The notes under the pieces: model-generated
The model's input: only the letters and a program-made list of their open reading frames with translations
What the model was told of the DNA's origin: nothing
Database searches by the model: none
Origin: Paracidovorax wautersii
Lineage (GTDB): Bacteria; Pseudomonadota; Gammaproteobacteria; Burkholderiales; Burkholderiaceae_C
Reading direction: 5' to 3'
Length of the DNA: 64,000 nucleotides
NCBI RefSeq assembly: GCF_031453675.1
Contig: NZ_JAVIZX010000001.1
Location: forward strand, 4,114,001-4,178,000
Shown: positions 1-9,500 of the stretch, piece by piece
Position numbering within the stretch: the stretch's first letter is position 1
Layout: every line of letters starts with the position of its first letter
Position numbers and translations under genes: made by a program

Positions 1-357
1 CTTGAGAGTGTCCTTGTCGAATTCCTTGGTGCCGGCGAAGTCCACGTCGGCGATGGTGGGCCGCTCTTCCACAACCACCACTAGCACGTTGCCGGTGGCT
101 TCCAAGCGGACGTCCTTGAACAGGCCCAGTGCGAACAGCGCACGGATGGCGGCGGAGCCCTTTTCATCGTTGTACTCGTCGCCCACGCGCAGCGGCAGCG
201 ATGCGAAGATGGTGCCGGGCTCCACCCGTTGCAAGCCTTCCACCCGGATGTCCTGCACCCTGAAGGGCTCCAGTGCCCAGGCGGCGTTGGCGGCAAAGAC
301 CATTGCGGCAACGGCTGCCGCGGTGCGCACGCCCATGCGATTGATGTGTTTTTTCAT
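1..357 (-). CDS. bamA: Outer membrane assembly factor BamA, N-terminal part (runs off the left edge)
   Basis: First 119 codons of BamA, the outer-membrane protein that folds and inserts beta-barrel proteins. A signal peptide (about residues 1-28, basic start then an Ala-rich core ending AANAAWA) is followed by the start of POTRA domain 1, with the typical opening FRVQDIRVEGLQRVEPGTIF and the turn GDEYNDEKG. The rest of the POTRA domains and the barrel lie outside the window. It is the last gene seen in the minus-strand run that starts at rpsB and lies 48 bp after rseP, the usual betaproteobacterial order. The ATG at 357 is the only sensible start because it opens the signal peptide. Confidence 0.95.
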   Translation of the reverse strand, partial: MKKHINRMGVRTAAAVAAMVFAANAAWALEPFRVQDIRVEGLQRVEPGTIFASLPLRVGDEYNDEKGSAAIRALFALGLFKDVRLEATGNVLVVVVEERPTIADVDFAGTKEFDKDTLK

Positions 358-405
358 GAATGAAGCAGGAGGAACCGACCTTGCGACTGGCAGGCGGCGA
401 ACAGG

Positions 406-1770
406 TTAGCCAAAGAGCCGGGTGACATCGTTGAACAGGGCGATGGACATCATCAGGAGAAGCACCACGACACCGCCGCGCTGCAGCCGCTCCATCCAGG
501 CTTCAGACACGCCCTTGCCGGTCACACCTTCCCAAAGATAATACATCAGGTGCCCCCCATCGAGGACGGGCAGCGGCAGCAGGTTGAGCACCCCCAGACT
601 GACGCTGATCAGCGCCAGAAACACGAGGTACTGGGTGAGGCCCAGGCTGGCCGAACGGCCGGCGTAATCGGCAATGGTCAGGGGACCGCTGAGGTTCTTC
701 AGCGAGGCTTCGCCGATGACCATGCGGCCCATCATGCGCAGCGTGAGCACCGACACCTCCCAGGTGCGGACCACACCGTTCCACAGGCCTTCGACCGGGC
801 CGTGGCGCACGGTGACGAATTCGGGCTGCGCACCCACGTAGGCGCCCAGGCGGCCCACGGCCGCGCCCGAAGCGTCGCGCTGCAGTTCCGGTGTCACCGG
901 CAGCGTGAGTTCCTGCCCATCGCGCAGCACGCGCCAGGGCTGCTGCAGCGGCTGTCCATCGCGCACGGAGGTGCGGATCAGCTCGCGCAGTTGCTGGCCG
1001 TCCACCACGTCCGTGGCACCGACGCGCTGCACCACGTCTCCCTGGCGCAGCCCAGCCCGTTCGCCGGCGCTGCCTTCCATGATCTCGCCCAGCACCGGGC
1101 GCGTCCACGGGCCCAGGATGCCGATCTTGCGGAACAGCTGGGCGTCCGCCTCACGGGTCTCGATCGCGGCCAGATCCAGCACGATCTGCCGATGGACGGC
1201 GCCCGGCGCGGGCTCGACGTCCAGCCGCACGTTCACGCCATCCAGCGCGCCGCGGGTCAGCGTCCAGCGCAGGTCCTCAAAGGAGCGGACGGCCTCCGGC
1301 TCTTCGCCGCCCAGGGCCGCGGACACCACCAGCTCGCCGCCGCGCAGGCCCGCCTGCTGGGCGACCGATCCGGCCACCGGGCTGGCCAGAAACGCCTTGG
1401 GCTCGTCCACACCAGCCCAGTTGACCACCGCATACAGGACGATCGCCAGCAGCAGGTTGGCCGCCGGACCCGCAGCCACGATGGCCGCACGGGAGCGCAG
1501 CGGCTGGGTGTTGAAGGCCAGATGGCGCTCGTGCGACGCGACGGGCGCCTCGCGCTCGTCGAGCATGCGCACATAGCCACCTAGCGGAACGGCGCCGATG
1601 ACAAATTCGGTCGGCGAACCCTTGGGCTGCCAGCGCAATAGCGGGCGCCCGAAGCCGACCGAGAAGCGCAGCACCTTGACGCCGCAGGCCACGGCCACGC
1701 GGTAGTGGCCGTACTCGTGGACGGCGATGAGCAGCCCGAGCGCGACGATGAAAGCAACGACGGTCAGCAA
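406..1770 (-). CDS. rseP: Site-2 zinc metalloprotease RseP
   Basis: Inner-membrane intramembrane protease that cuts anti-sigma factors (RseA type) and cleared signal peptides. The 454 residues match the family. The zinc motif HEYGH is at residues 18-22 in the first membrane helix, two PDZ-like regions occupy the middle (roughly 120-310), and the third zinc ligand motif LDGG is at about 403-406 in a late membrane helix, followed by a final C-terminal helix. The start is TTG at 1770, preceded by AAGGA seven bases upstream; no ATG fits because the first helix begins at once. It lies between dxr and bamA, as in many proteobacteria. Confidence 0.96.
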   Translation of the reverse strand: MLTVVAFIVALGLLIAVHEYGHYRVAVACGVKVLRFSVGFGRPLLRWQPKGSPTEFVIGAVPLGGYVRMLDEREAPVASHERHLAFNTQPLRSRAAIVAAGPAANLLLAIVLYAVVNWAGVDEPKAFLASPVAGSVAQQAGLRGGELVVSAALGGEEPEAVRSFEDLRWTLTRGALDGVNVRLDVEPAPGAVHRQIVLDLAAIETREADAQLFRKIGILGPWTRPVLGEIMEGSAGERAGLRQGDVVQRVGATDVVDGQQLRELIRTSVRDGQPLQQPWRVLRDGQELTLPVTPELQRDASGAAVGRLGAYVGAQPEFVTVRHGPVEGLWNGVVRTWEVSVLTLRMMGRMVIGEASLKNLSGPLTIADYAGRSASLGLTQYLVFLALISVSLGVLNLLPLPVLDGGHLMYYLWEGVTGKGVSEAWMERLQRGGVVVLLLMMSIALFNDVTRLFG

Positions 1771-1802
1771 GATGAATCCTTCAACGGGGTCGGCCTATAA
1801 CT

Positions 1803-1902
1803 TCTGAATTCATAGCACACAGCGCTTGTCCAGCTTGCACTTCAAAGCCATTTGATATGCAAATGCCCGACACATAAGCGCATGCAGCTTCGGATTTCAT
1901 AG
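1803..1902 (-). repeat. Dispersed Comamonadaceae-type intergenic repeat, copy G (compound)
   Basis: The 147-bp gap between dxr and rseP holds a degenerate copy of the window-wide repeat. On the minus strand it reads GAAGCTGCATGCGCTTATG, then a spacer with GGCTTTGAAG, then ACAAGCGCTGTGTGCTATG. The GCGCTT and AAGCGC blocks are in inverted orientation, so the RNA could fold. No promoter or gene is evident in the gap. Confidence 0.6.
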
Positions 1903-1917
1903 CACTCCGAGGCCTGC

Positions 1918-3096
1918 TCAGTCCGCCAGCCGGCCGATGCACTGCCGCGCAACGGCACGGGCCTCGGCGTCCAGCGCCAGCAGGGCCGCCAGCGAATCCG
2001 GCTTGGAGGGTGCCAGGGCCTGCAAAGTTGCAAGATTGAGCTGGTGGATCTGGTCGAAGCGGATGCGCCGCCCGAGAAAGGCGTCCACCGCCACCTCGTT
2101 GGCCGCATTCAGCACGGCAGTCGTGCCGGGCGCGGCGCGCAGGGCCTGCCACGACAGGTGCAGGCCGGGAAAGCGGCGGGCGTCCGCCTCTTCGAAGGTC
2201 AGGGCCGCGAGCGTAGTGAAGTCCAGCCGCCCCGCCCCGCTCTCGATGCGCTCCGGCCAGGCCAGTCCGCAGGCGATGGGCACGCGCATGTCCGGCGTGC
2301 CCAGCTGGGCGATGACAGAAGCGTCCACGAACTGCACCATCGAATGGATGATCTGCTGCGGATGGATCACCACCTTGATCTGCTCGGGCGCCAGGTCGAA
2401 GAGCCAGCGCGCCTCGATGACCTCCAGCGCCTTGTTCATCATGGTGGCGGAGTCCACCGAGATCTTGCGGCCCATCGCGAAGTTGGGATGCGCGCAGGCC
2501 TGCTCGGGCGTGACGTCGCGCAGCGTGGCCGGATCGCGCGAACGGAACGGCCCCCCAGAGGCGGTGAGCAGGACATGGTCCACGCGCCGGGCCCAAGTGG
2601 ACGGGTCTTCGGGCAGGCTCTGGAAGATGGCCGAATGCTCACTGTCGATGGGCAGCAGGGTCGCGCCGCCGTCGCGCACGGCGGCCATGAATACCTCGCC
2701 GCCGACGACCAGGGCCTCCTTGTTGGCCAGCAGCAGCCGCTTGCCGGCGCGGGCCGCCGCGAGGCAGGGCGCCAGGCCGGCTGCACCGACGATGGCGGCC
2801 ATCACGGCATCCACCTCGGGATGCGACGCGATCTGCTCCAGCGCGTCCGGCGCCTCCAGCACCTCGGTGGGCAGGCCCCGGTCGCGGATACTGCGGGCCA
2901 ACTCCCGCGCATGCTCGGCACTGGCCATGACGGCGAAGCGTGGGCGCAGACGCGCGCACTGGGCCAGCAGCAGGTCCACCTGCGTGGCCGCGCTCAGGGC
3001 GAAGACTTCGTAGCGATCGGGGTGGCGCTCCACCACATCGAGCGTGCTGGTGCCGATCGAACCCGTCGACCCCAGAACCGTGAGACGTTGTTTCAT
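1918..3096 (-). CDS. dxr: 1-deoxy-D-xylulose 5-phosphate reductoisomerase
   Basis: NADPH-dependent reductoisomerase (IspC) that converts DXP to 2-C-methyl-D-erythritol 4-phosphate in the MEP isoprenoid pathway. The 392 residues match the family. The N-terminal dinucleotide-binding loop [13 protein letters not shown] is at residues 9-21, [13 protein letters not shown] and [11 protein letters not shown] form the substrate and metal site in the middle, and [20 protein letters not shown] is the conserved active-site stretch. The ATG at 3096 overlaps the cdsA stop by four bases (ATGA), so the two are probably translationally coupled. It supplies precursor for the undecaprenyl synthase encoded in the same run. 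Confidence 0.97.
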   Translation of the reverse strand: MKQRLTVLGSTGSIGTSTLDVVERHPDRYEVFALSAATQVDLLLAQCARLRPRFAVMASAEHARELARSIRDRGLPTEVLEAPDALEQIASHPEVDAVMAAIVGAAGLAPCLAAARAGKRLLLANKEALVVGGEVFMAAVRDGGATLLPIDSEHSAIFQSLPEDPSTWARRVDHVLLTASGGPFRSRDPATLRDVTPEQACAHPNFAMGRKISVDSATMMNKALEVIEARWLFDLAPEQIKVVIHPQQIIHSMVQFVDASVIAQLGTPDMRVPIACGLAWPERIESGAGRLDFTTLAALTFEEADARRFPGLHLSWQALRAAPGTTAVLNAANEVAVDAFLGRRIRFDQIHQLNLATLQALAPSKPDSLAALLALDAEARAVARQCIGRLAD

Positions 3097-3947
3097 GCGG
3101 CAGCGAAAAGAGAAAGCATCATGGCCAGCGGCAGCGTCGGCAGCAGCGCATCCACCCGGTCCAGCACGCCGCCGTGGCCCGGCAGCAGGCCGCTGCTGTC
3201 CTTCACGCCGGCGCTGCGCTTGATGAGCGATTCGACCAGGTCACCCACCACGCTCATGGTGGCCATGAAGACGGCGCCGAGCAGCAGCAGCCACCAGCCC
3301 TTGGCGGCCAGACGGCTGTAGAAGCTGGGCACCGCGGCCTGCGTGGCGGCATCCACGGCAACCCAGGCGATGGCCAGGACCACCACCCCGGCCATGCCGC
3401 CCCACACGCCCTCCCAGCTCTTGCCGGGGCTGATCGCCGGGGCGAGCTTGTTCTTGGTGAAACGCAGGCCGAAGGTGCGGCCGGCGAAATAGGCAAAAAT
3501 ATCGGCCACCCACACGAGCACCAGCACCGACAGCAGGAAGTTGATGCCGACCATGCGGGCCTGGACCACGGCCAGCCACGCCATCCACAGCGCCAGGACG
3601 CCGGCGACCAGCCGCAGCCCGGCGGGCACGCGCGGCCAGCCCGGGACGCCCGCGCGCAGCAGCCAGGCGCCCGCCAGCACCCACAGGCCGCCGCCGATGG
3701 ACCACAGCCACGGCCAGCCACGCTCCAGCCCGCCCAGCACCCAGGTCGCTCCGCACAGCGCCACGCAGGCCGCACCCACCAGCACCGCCGCGGCACCGCC
3801 GAGACCATTGAGACGTGCCCATTCCCAGGCCGCCGCGCCCATCAGGACCAGGACGACCAGCGTGAACGGCAGCGGCGAGGGATAGAACAAGGCCGGCAGC
3901 AGAATAGCCAGCAGAACCAGGGCCGTGATGACACGCTGTTTGAGCAT
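3093..3947 (-). CDS. cdsA: Phosphatidate cytidylyltransferase
   Basis: Integral membrane enzyme that makes CDP-diacylglycerol from phosphatidic acid and CTP, the branch point of phospholipid synthesis. It has 284 residues with about eight hydrophobic segments. The C-terminal family signature is clear: [20 protein letters not shown] followed directly by [13 protein letters not shown]. It lies between uppS (27 bp upstream) and dxr (4-bp overlap). PgsA, encoded at 51100-51669, uses its product. Confidence 0.96.
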   Translation of the reverse strand: MLKQRVITALVLLAILLPALFYPSPLPFTLVVLVLMGAAAWEWARLNGLGGAAAVLVGAACVALCGATWVLGGLERGWPWLWSIGGGLWVLAGAWLLRAGVPGWPRVPAGLRLVAGVLALWMAWLAVVQARMVGINFLLSVLVLVWVADIFAYFAGRTFGLRFTKNKLAPAISPGKSWEGVWGGMAGVVVLAIAWVAVDAATQAAVPSFYSRLAAKGWWLLLLGAVFMATMSVVGDLVESLIKRSAGVKDSSGLLPGHGGVLDRVDALLPTLPLAMMLSLFAAA

Positions 3948-3974
3948 GGAAGCCCTTTCGTTGGGAGGGAAGGA

Positions 3975-4712
3975 TCAGGCGCGCAGCGGGCCTTGGGCCG
4001 CGGGTTGCGCCACCTGGGCCGACGTCTTGCCGAACCGGCGCTCGCGCGCGACGTACGCCGCAATGGCTTCGTCCAGGGCGGCCTCGTCGAATTCGGGCCA
4101 CAGGCGCTCGCTGAAGTACAGCTCGGAATACGCAGCCTGCCACAGCAGGAAGTTGCTGATGCGCATCTCACCGCCGGTGCGGATGAGCAGATCCGGGTCT
4201 GGCACGTGCGCCAGCCCCATGACCGTGTGAAGGCTTGCTTCGGTGATCACCTCGCCGCGCGCGGCCAGCGTGGCAGCGGCCTGCGTGATGTCCCAACGGC
4301 CACCGTAGTTGAAGCAGATATTGAGGACCATCCGCTGGTTGGCGGCCGTCATCTCTTCCGCCTGCCGCAAGCCCGCGCGCACAGGCTCCGACAGGCCATC
4401 CTTGTCGCCCACGAAATGCAGGCGCACACCGTCACGCAGCAAATCGGGCACCTCTCGCGACAGCGCCTTGACCATCAGTTCCATGAGGCCGGAGACCTCG
4501 TCTGCGGGACGGCTCCAGTTCTCCGACGAGAAGGCGAAGACGGTGAGCACGCCGACGCCACGTGCCGCACAAGCCCTCACGCAGCGGCGCAGGGCATCCA
4601 CTCCGCGCTTGTGGCCTGCCAGCCGGGGCAGGAAGCGGCGCGTGGCCCAGCGTCCATTGCCATCCATGACGATGGCGATGTGATGGGGCATGGCGCCCGG
4701 GATTGACGGCAT
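3975..4712 (-). CDS. uppS: Undecaprenyl diphosphate synthase
   Basis: Cis-prenyltransferase that condenses isopentenyl diphosphates onto farnesyl diphosphate to make the C55 carrier for cell-wall synthesis. The catalytic motif HIAIVMDGNGRWA lies near the N-terminus, GHKRGVDALRRC follows, the middle contains VFAFSSENWSRP, and the C-terminal region has DLLIRTGGEMRISNFLLWQ and the YSELYFSE stretch, all family hallmarks. I place the start at ATG 4712 (245 residues); a TTG at 4721 and an ATG at 4691 are also in frame, and none has a strong Shine-Dalgarno sequence. It follows frr by 32 bp. Confidence 0.95.
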   Translation of the reverse strand: MPSIPGAMPHHIAIVMDGNGRWATRRFLPRLAGHKRGVDALRRCVRACAARGVGVLTVFAFSSENWSRPADEVSGLMELMVKALSREVPDLLRDGVRLHFVGDKDGLSEPVRAGLRQAEEMTAANQRMVLNICFNYGGRWDITQAAATLAARGEVITEASLHTVMGLAHVPDPDLLIRTGGEMRISNFLLWQAAYSELYFSERLWPEFDEAALDEAIAAYVARERRFGKTSAQVAQPAAQGPLRA

Positions 4713-4744
4713 GGAGGGCAAACGATCGGCTCCGGCGATGCGGA

Positions 4745-5305
4745 TCAGACCGCCATGATTTCCTGTTCCTTGGACGCGACCAGGGCATCGATCTCGGCGA
4801 TGTGCCGGTCGGTGACCTTCTGGACATCGGCTTCGGAACGCTTCTGGTCGTCCTCGGAGGCCAGCTTGTCCTTGACCAGCTTCTTGACGCCTTCGTTGGC
4901 GTCGCGGCGCAGATTGCGGATGGCCACCTTGGCGCCCTCGCCTTCGTTGCGCACGAGCTTGGTCATTTCCTTGCGACGCTCTTCGCTCATGGGCGGCATC
5001 GGCACGCGGATCAGGTCACCCATCGACGCGGGGTTCAAGCCCAGATCGCTCTCGCGGATGGCCTTCTCGATCTTGGCGCCCATGCCCTTTTCCCAGGGCT
5101 GCACGCTGATGGTGCGCGAGTCGATCAGGGACACGTTGGCCACCTGCGACAGCGGGACGAAGGAGCCGTAGTACTCGACCTGCACGGCATCGAGGAGCGC
5201 GGGGTTGGCGCGGCCGGTGCGGATCTTGGTCAGGTTGTTCTTGAATGCCGCGATGGACTGGTCCATCTTGGTTTCGGCGGTCTTCTTGATATCGGCAATG
5301 GTCAT
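4745..5305 (-). CDS. frr: Ribosome recycling factor
   Basis: RRF separates the post-termination ribosome together with EF-G. The length, 186 residues, is standard. Recognisable stretches are [52 protein letters not shown] and the helical tail [20 protein letters not shown]. The start ATG at 5305 is preceded by GAGGAA at a good distance. It lies 49 bp downstream of pyrH and is part of the rpsB-tsf-pyrH-frr translation cluster. Confidence 0.98.
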   Translation of the reverse strand: MTIADIKKTAETKMDQSIAAFKNNLTKIRTGRANPALLDAVQVEYYGSFVPLSQVANVSLIDSRTISVQPWEKGMGAKIEKAIRESDLGLNPASMGDLIRVPMPPMSEERRKEMTKLVRNEGEGAKVAIRNLRRDANEGVKKLVKDKLASEDDQKRSEADVQKVTDRHIAEIDALVASKEQEIMAV

Positions 5306-5354
5306 GTTGTTTCCTCAGCAGGAGCGGCGGTGGCGCAGCAGCGGCACCGAACCG

Positions 5355-6077
5355 TCAAGCGTACACCAGCGTGCCTTCGTCTTCGCCCATCACCACGCGC
5401 TGAAGAGCGCCGTGCTTGATGATGGAAAACACGCGGATGGGCAGTTTCTGGTCGCGGCACAGCGCAAAGGCCGTGGCATCCAGGATGCCCAGGTTGCGGG
5501 ACATGGCCTCGTCGAACGACAGCTTGGTGTACCGCGTGGCCGACGGATCCTTCTTGGGGTCGGCCGTGTACACGCCGTCCACCTTCGTGGCCTTGAGCAC
5601 GACCTCGGCACCGATCTCGGCGCCCCGCAGCGCGGCGGCGGTATCGGTCGTGAAGAACGGGTTGCCCGTGCCGGCGGCGAAGACCACCACCTTGCCTTCT
5701 TCGAGGTACTGCAGGGCCTTGGGGCGCACATAGGGCTCCACGACCTGCTCGATGCCGATGGCGGACATCACGCGCGCCGTCAGGCCCTGCTTGTCCATGG
5801 CGTCGGCCAGGGCCAGGGCGTTCATCACCGTGGCCAGCATGCCCATGTAGTCGGCCGTGGCGCGATCCATGCCAACCGAGCCGCCGGCCACGCCGCGGAA
5901 GATGTTTCCACCACCGATCACCACCGCCACCTGCACGCCCAGGCGCGTGACCTCGGCAATCTCCTCCACCATGCGGACGATGGTGGCGCGGTTGATGCCG
6001 AACGCGTCGTCCCCCATCAACGCCTCACCAGACAACTTGAGCAGAATGCGCTTGTGGGCTGGCTTGGCGAGGGTCAT
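5355..6077 (-). CDS. pyrH: UMP kinase
   Basis: Phosphorylates UMP to UDP; the bacterial enzyme is a hexamer of the amino-acid-kinase fold. It has 240 residues from the ATG at 6077. Motifs: [13 protein letters not shown] at the N-terminus (phosphate loop), [33 protein letters not shown] (as [13 protein letters not shown] here), and [20 protein letters not shown]. The ATG at 6077 has GGAG eight bases upstream; an in-frame TTG at 6098 would add seven residues but lacks a ribosome site. It lies between tsf (58 bp upstream) and frr. Confidence 0.97.
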   Translation of the reverse strand: MTLAKPAHKRILLKLSGEALMGDDAFGINRATIVRMVEEIAEVTRLGVQVAVVIGGGNIFRGVAGGSVGMDRATADYMGMLATVMNALALADAMDKQGLTARVMSAIGIEQVVEPYVRPKALQYLEEGKVVVFAAGTGNPFFTTDTAAALRGAEIGAEVVLKATKVDGVYTADPKKDPSATRYTKLSFDEAMSRNLGILDATAFALCRDQKLPIRVFSIIKHGALQRVVMGEDEGTLVYA

Positions 6078-6135
6078 GGGGCGTTCTCCGTGAGGCAATG
6101 CAGTGGGGTTCAGGGTGGAAATACCAGTCAGCCGA

Positions 6136-7062
6136 TCAAGCGGCAGACTTGGCAGCGGCGACCTGGGCAGCCACTTCGGCAGCGAAGTCGTCGACCTTCT
6201 TCTCGATGCCTTCGCCGACCACGTACAGCGTGAAGCCCTTGATGGTCGTGTTGGCAGCCTTGAGCATCTGGCCCACAGTCTGCTTGCCGTCGGCGGCCTT
6301 CACGAAGACCTGGTCGAACAGGGACACTTCCTTCAGGTACTTCTGCACGCCGCCTTCGATGCGCTTGGCAACGATTTCGTCGGACTGCACGGGTTTGCCT
6401 TCGGCTTCGGCCTTGGCCTTGTCTTCCGCAGCCTTGGCAGCGGCGACCGAACGCTCCTTCTCGATCAGCTCAGCAGGCACGTCAGCGCTGGTCAGGGCCA
6501 CGGGCTTCATGGCGGCGATGTGCATCGCAACGTCCTTGGCGGCCACTTCGTCGCCTTCGAACTCGACGACCACGCCGATGCGCGTGCCGTGCAGGTAGGA
6601 AGCCAGCTTGGTGCCGGAGAAGTGCTTGAAGCGGCGGAACGACATGTTCTCGCCGATCTTGCCGATCAGGCCCTTGCGCACTTCTTCCAGCGTGGGGCCG
6701 AAGCCGTCCTGGCTGTAGGGCAGTGCACCCAGGGCTTCGACGTTGGCGGGATTGTGCTTGGCGACCAGTTCGGCAGCGGCCTTGGCCAGACCGATGAAGC
6801 TGTCGTTCTTGGACACGAAGTCGGTTTCGCTGTTCACTTCGATCAGGCCACCGTTGGAGCCGTCGATGAAGCTGGCGACCACGCCTTCAGCGGTGATGCG
6901 GGCAGCGGCCTTGCCAGCCTTGGTGCCCAGCTTCACGCGCAGCAGTTCTTCGGCCTTGGCCAGGTCGCCGTCGGCTTCCGTCAGGGCCTTCTTGCATTCC
7001 ATCATGGGCGCGTCGGTCTTAGCGCGCAGTTCAGCCACCATGCTTGCGGTAATTGCAGCCAT
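6136..7062 (-). CDS. tsf: Elongation factor Ts
   Basis: Guanine-nucleotide exchange factor for EF-Tu. It has 308 residues. The N-terminal UBA-like domain shows [20 protein letters not shown], followed by the core signatures [20 protein letters not shown] and FVSKNDSF. The stretch [10 protein letters not shown] and the repeated core subdomains follow, and the C-terminus is Ala/Lys rich. The ATG at 7062 is used; an in-frame ATG at 7041 is less likely because the family starts with a few residues before the UBA helix. It is separated from rpsB by a likely attenuating terminator. Confidence 0.97.
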   Translation of the reverse strand: MAAITASMVAELRAKTDAPMMECKKALTEADGDLAKAEELLRVKLGTKAGKAAARITAEGVVASFIDGSNGGLIEVNSETDFVSKNDSFIGLAKAAAELVAKHNPANVEALGALPYSQDGFGPTLEEVRKGLIGKIGENMSFRRFKHFSGTKLASYLHGTRIGVVVEFEGDEVAAKDVAMHIAAMKPVALTSADVPAELIEKERSVAAAKAAEDKAKAEAEGKPVQSDEIVAKRIEGGVQKYLKEVSLFDQVFVKAADGKQTVGQMLKAANTTIKGFTLYVVGEGIEKKVDDFAAEVAAQVAAAKSAA

Positions 7063-7107
7063 CTGTATTTCTCCAGTCTCTAATCAGTTCGTTACACGAC
7101 AAAGGGT

Positions 7108-7141
7108 AAAAAAAAGGGGGCTCACCAGGGGCCCCGCTTTT
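7108..7141 (-). terminator. Hairpin plus T-tract between rpsB and tsf (attenuator)
   Basis: On the minus strand a GGGGC arm, a 9-nt loop and a GCCCC arm are followed by C and eight T residues, flanked on the 5' side by AAAAGC. This is an intrinsic-terminator shape inside the rpsB-tsf transcription unit, where partial termination between S2 and EF-Ts is known in other proteobacteria. Confidence 0.6.
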
Positions 7142-7169
7142 CTTCGCGACGAATCGCGCGGCCGGGACT

Positions 7170-7919
7170 TCAGGCAGCGGTTTCTTCCACTTCCACGAAT
7201 TCGTCCGAACCTTCCTTCACAGCCTTGACCACGTCGGTCACGGCGTTGGCGCGGCCTTCGATGATGGCGTCGGCGATGCCGCGGGCGTACAGCGTCACGG
7301 CCTTGGCCGAGTCGTCGTTACCGGGGATCACGTAGTCGATGCCTTCGGGCGAGTGGTTGGAGTCCACCACACCGATCAGCGGAATGCCCAGCTTCTTGGC
7401 TTCGGCCACGGCGATCTTGTGGAAGCCCACGTCGATGATGAAGATGGCGTCGGGCAGAGCGGTCATGTCCTGGATGCCGCCGATGTCGCGTTCGAGCTTG
7501 GCGATTTCGCGGGTGAACGTCAGCTGTTCCTTCTTGCTCAGGCTGTCCAGGCCGGTTTCCAGCTGGGCCTTCATGTCCTTCAGGCGCTTGATGGAGGTCT
7601 TGACCGTCTTGAAGTTGGTCAGCATGCCGCCGAGCCAGCGTTGGTCGACATAGGGCACGCCGGCGCGCTGCGCTTCGGTGGCCAGGATTTCGCGGGCCTG
7701 GCGCTTCGTGCCGACCATCAGGATCGTGCCGCGGTTGGCAGCCAGCTGCTTGGCGAACTTCTGGGCGTCCTGGAACAGCGGCAGCGTCTTTTCCAGGTTG
7801 ATGATGTGGATCTTGTTGCGATGGCCGAAGATGTACGGGGCCATCTTGGGGTTCCAGAAGCGGGTTTGGTGGCCGAAGTGGACACCGGCTTCCAGCATTT
7901 CGCGCATGGTGACGGACAT
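7170..7919 (-). CDS. rpsB: 30S ribosomal protein S2
   Basis: Structural protein of the small ribosomal subunit. It has 249 residues. Signatures: [20 protein letters not shown] at the start, [20 protein letters not shown], the [17 protein letters not shown] stretch, and [20 protein letters not shown] near the C-terminal third. The C-terminal tail is acidic ([14 protein letters not shown]). It is the first gene of the minus-strand translation cluster, with a 150-nt leader and a -10-like hexamer upstream. Confidence 0.98.
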   Translation of the reverse strand: MSVTMREMLEAGVHFGHQTRFWNPKMAPYIFGHRNKIHIINLEKTLPLFQDAQKFAKQLAANRGTILMVGTKRQAREILATEAQRAGVPYVDQRWLGGMLTNFKTVKTSIKRLKDMKAQLETGLDSLSKKEQLTFTREIAKLERDIGGIQDMTALPDAIFIIDVGFHKIAVAEAKKLGIPLIGVVDSNHSPEGIDYVIPGNDDSAKAVTLYARGIADAIIEGRANAVTDVVKAVKEGSDEFVEVEETAA

Positions 7920-8073
7920 AGAAATCTCTCCGAAGGTTGGGTCTAAAATCCGGCCCCAATACTTGCGACCTGCAGCAATGCACAGGCCGCAACACCTTGA
8001 CAGGGCCGGTTTGCGATTGGTTTTGCCTTCAGGTTACCCACACGCGGCGGACAGCCATCAGCAAAACCCAAAG

Positions 8074-8079
8074 ATTCTA
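8074..8079 (-). promoter_or_regulatory. Candidate -10 element of the rpsB promoter
   Basis: The minus strand reads GCTAGAATC, a good extended -10 (TAGAAT), about 155 nt before the rpsB start. No clear -35 is seen at 17 bp. The element lies 10-15 bp before the start codon of the divergent amidase, so transcription of rpsB would begin from the edge of that gene. The intervening leader is long enough for the S2 autoregulation known in other bacteria, but I did not identify the element. Confidence 0.45.
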
Positions 8080-8088
8080 GCACACGCC

Positions 8089-9459
8089 ATGCACCCCACC
8101 CTTGAGACGCTCCGCCGCCGGATCGCGGCCGGGCAAGCCCGTGCCGACGAGGAAATGGAGCGGTCGATCGCCGCTGCGCAGTCGCCCGTCTGTGCCGCGG
8201 TGTTCCGGCAGACGCTGTTCGGCAGCGCTCGCCAGGAGGCCTCGCAACCCGGCGTGCAGCAGTTGCCGCTGGCCGGCCTGGCGGTGTCCGTCAAGGACCT
8301 CTTCGACATGCAGGGCCTGGCGACCGGGGCCGGCTCCACGATCCGCGCAGCGGAGCCGCCCGCCGCGGCGGACAGCCCGGCCGTCGCCCGGCTGCGGCAG
8401 GCCGGCGCCGCCTTCATCGGCCGCACGCACATGGTGGAGTTCGCCTTTTCCGGCGTGGGCGTGAATCCGCACTTCGGCACGCCCGCGGCCCACGATGGAC
8501 GCCACGGCGCCCTGCCCGGCCCGGCCCGCGTGCCGGGCGGCTCGTCGTCGGGCGCTGCGGTGTCGGTGGCCACCGGCGCTGCGCACATCGCACTGGGTTC
8601 CGACACGGGCGGCTCCATCCGCATTCCGGCGGCGCTCAACGGCATCGTCGGCTTCAAGAACACGGCGCGGCGGGTGCCGACCGAGGGCGCGGTGCCGCTG
8701 TCCACCACGCTCGACACGGCCTGCGCACTGACCCGCTCGGTGGGCGATGCCATCGTGGCGCACGAGATCCTGTCCGCGCGGCGCGTGGTGCGCAGTCCCG
8801 CCGCGTTGCCGGCCTGGCGCCTGGCCGTGCCGACGCACACCTTTCTCGACGGTCTGGAGCCCGCCGTCGCCACCGCGTTCGAGCGGACCATCGGCACGCT
8901 GCGGCGCTCCGGCGCCCAGATCACCGAGGTCCCCCTGCACGCCACGGAGCAGCTGGCCGAAGTGAACGCCACCGGCGGCTTCTCGGCCGCCGAGAGCTAT
9001 GCCTGGCACCGCCATTTGCTGGCGCGCCACCGCGACCGGTACGACCCACGGGTGCGCGCCCGCATCGAGCGTGGGGCACAGATGACGGCCGCCGATTACA
9101 TCGACCTGCTGCACGCGCGGCGGGGCTGGATCGCCCGCATGGAGGCCGACATGCAGGGCTTCGACGCCTTCCTGTCGCCGACCGTCCCCCTCACCGCTCC
9201 GCCCCTTGCGGACGTGGCACCGGCCGACGGCGCCGACCCCGCGGCCGACGCCCGGCGCGACGCTGAGTTCGCTCGCGTCAACGGCCTGCTGCTGCGCAAC
9301 ACCAGCGTGGTCAACGTCCTCGACGGCTGCGCACTGTCCCTGCCCTGCCACCTGCCCGGCGAACTGCCGGTGGGCCTGATGGTCTGGCAGGGTGCCATGC
9401 GGGACGATGCCGTGCTCGCCGTTGGCCTGCTGATCGAGAAGGTACTACAAAAACAATAG
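8089..9459 (+). CDS. Amidase-signature-family amidohydrolase
   Basis: A 456-residue enzyme of the amidase signature family (GatA, 6-aminohexanoate and acyl-amide hydrolases), probably cytoplasmic. The Ser-Ser-Lys triad is visible: Lys69 in VSVKDLFDMQG, the serine run in PGGSSSGAAVSV (about 152-154), and the nucleophile Ser176 in SDTGGSIRIPAALNG. The substrate cannot be read from sequence. It is not the GatA of a GatCAB operon, since no gatB or gatC is adjacent. The start ATG at 8089 is the first that gives a normal N-terminal helix. The last codons and the stop lie in repeat copy A, so the C-terminus (VLQKQ) is repeat-derived. Confidence 0.9.
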   Translation: MHPTLETLRRRIAAGQARADEEMERSIAAAQSPVCAAVFRQTLFGSARQEASQPGVQQLPLAGLAVSVKDLFDMQGLATGAGSTIRAAEPPAAADSPAVARLRQAGAAFIGRTHMVEFAFSGVGVNPHFGTPAAHDGRHGALPGPARVPGGSSSGAAVSVATGAAHIALGSDTGGSIRIPAALNGIVGFKNTARRVPTEGAVPLSTTLDTACALTRSVGDAIVAHEILSARRVVRSPAALPAWRLAVPTHTFLDGLEPAVATAFERTIGTLRRSGAQITEVPLHATEQLAEVNATGGFSAAESYAWHRHLLARHRDRYDPRVRARIERGAQMTAADYIDLLHARRGWIARMEADMQGFDAFLSPTVPLTAPPLADVAPADGADPAADARRDAEFARVNGLLLRNTSVVNVLDGCALSLPCHLPGELPVGLMVWQGAMRDDAVLAVGLLIEKVLQKQ

Positions 9460-9500
9460 CTGCCTGCGCTTATTCCGCAAGCGCCAGGACCCTGAAAGCC
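9444..9500 (+). repeat. Dispersed Comamonadaceae-type repeat, copy A
   Basis: Reads ACTACAAAAACAATAGCTG, then CCTGCGCTTATTCCGCAAG, then CGCCAGG. The GCGCTT and AAGCGC blocks are inverted, giving a short hairpin. It matches copy B at 22134 exactly over AAACAATAGCTGCCTGCGCT plus one T, and again over GCAAGCGCCA. It supplies the stop codon (TAG in ACAATAGC) of the preceding amidase and fills the whole 41-bp gap before the oxidoreductase. Confidence 0.85.
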
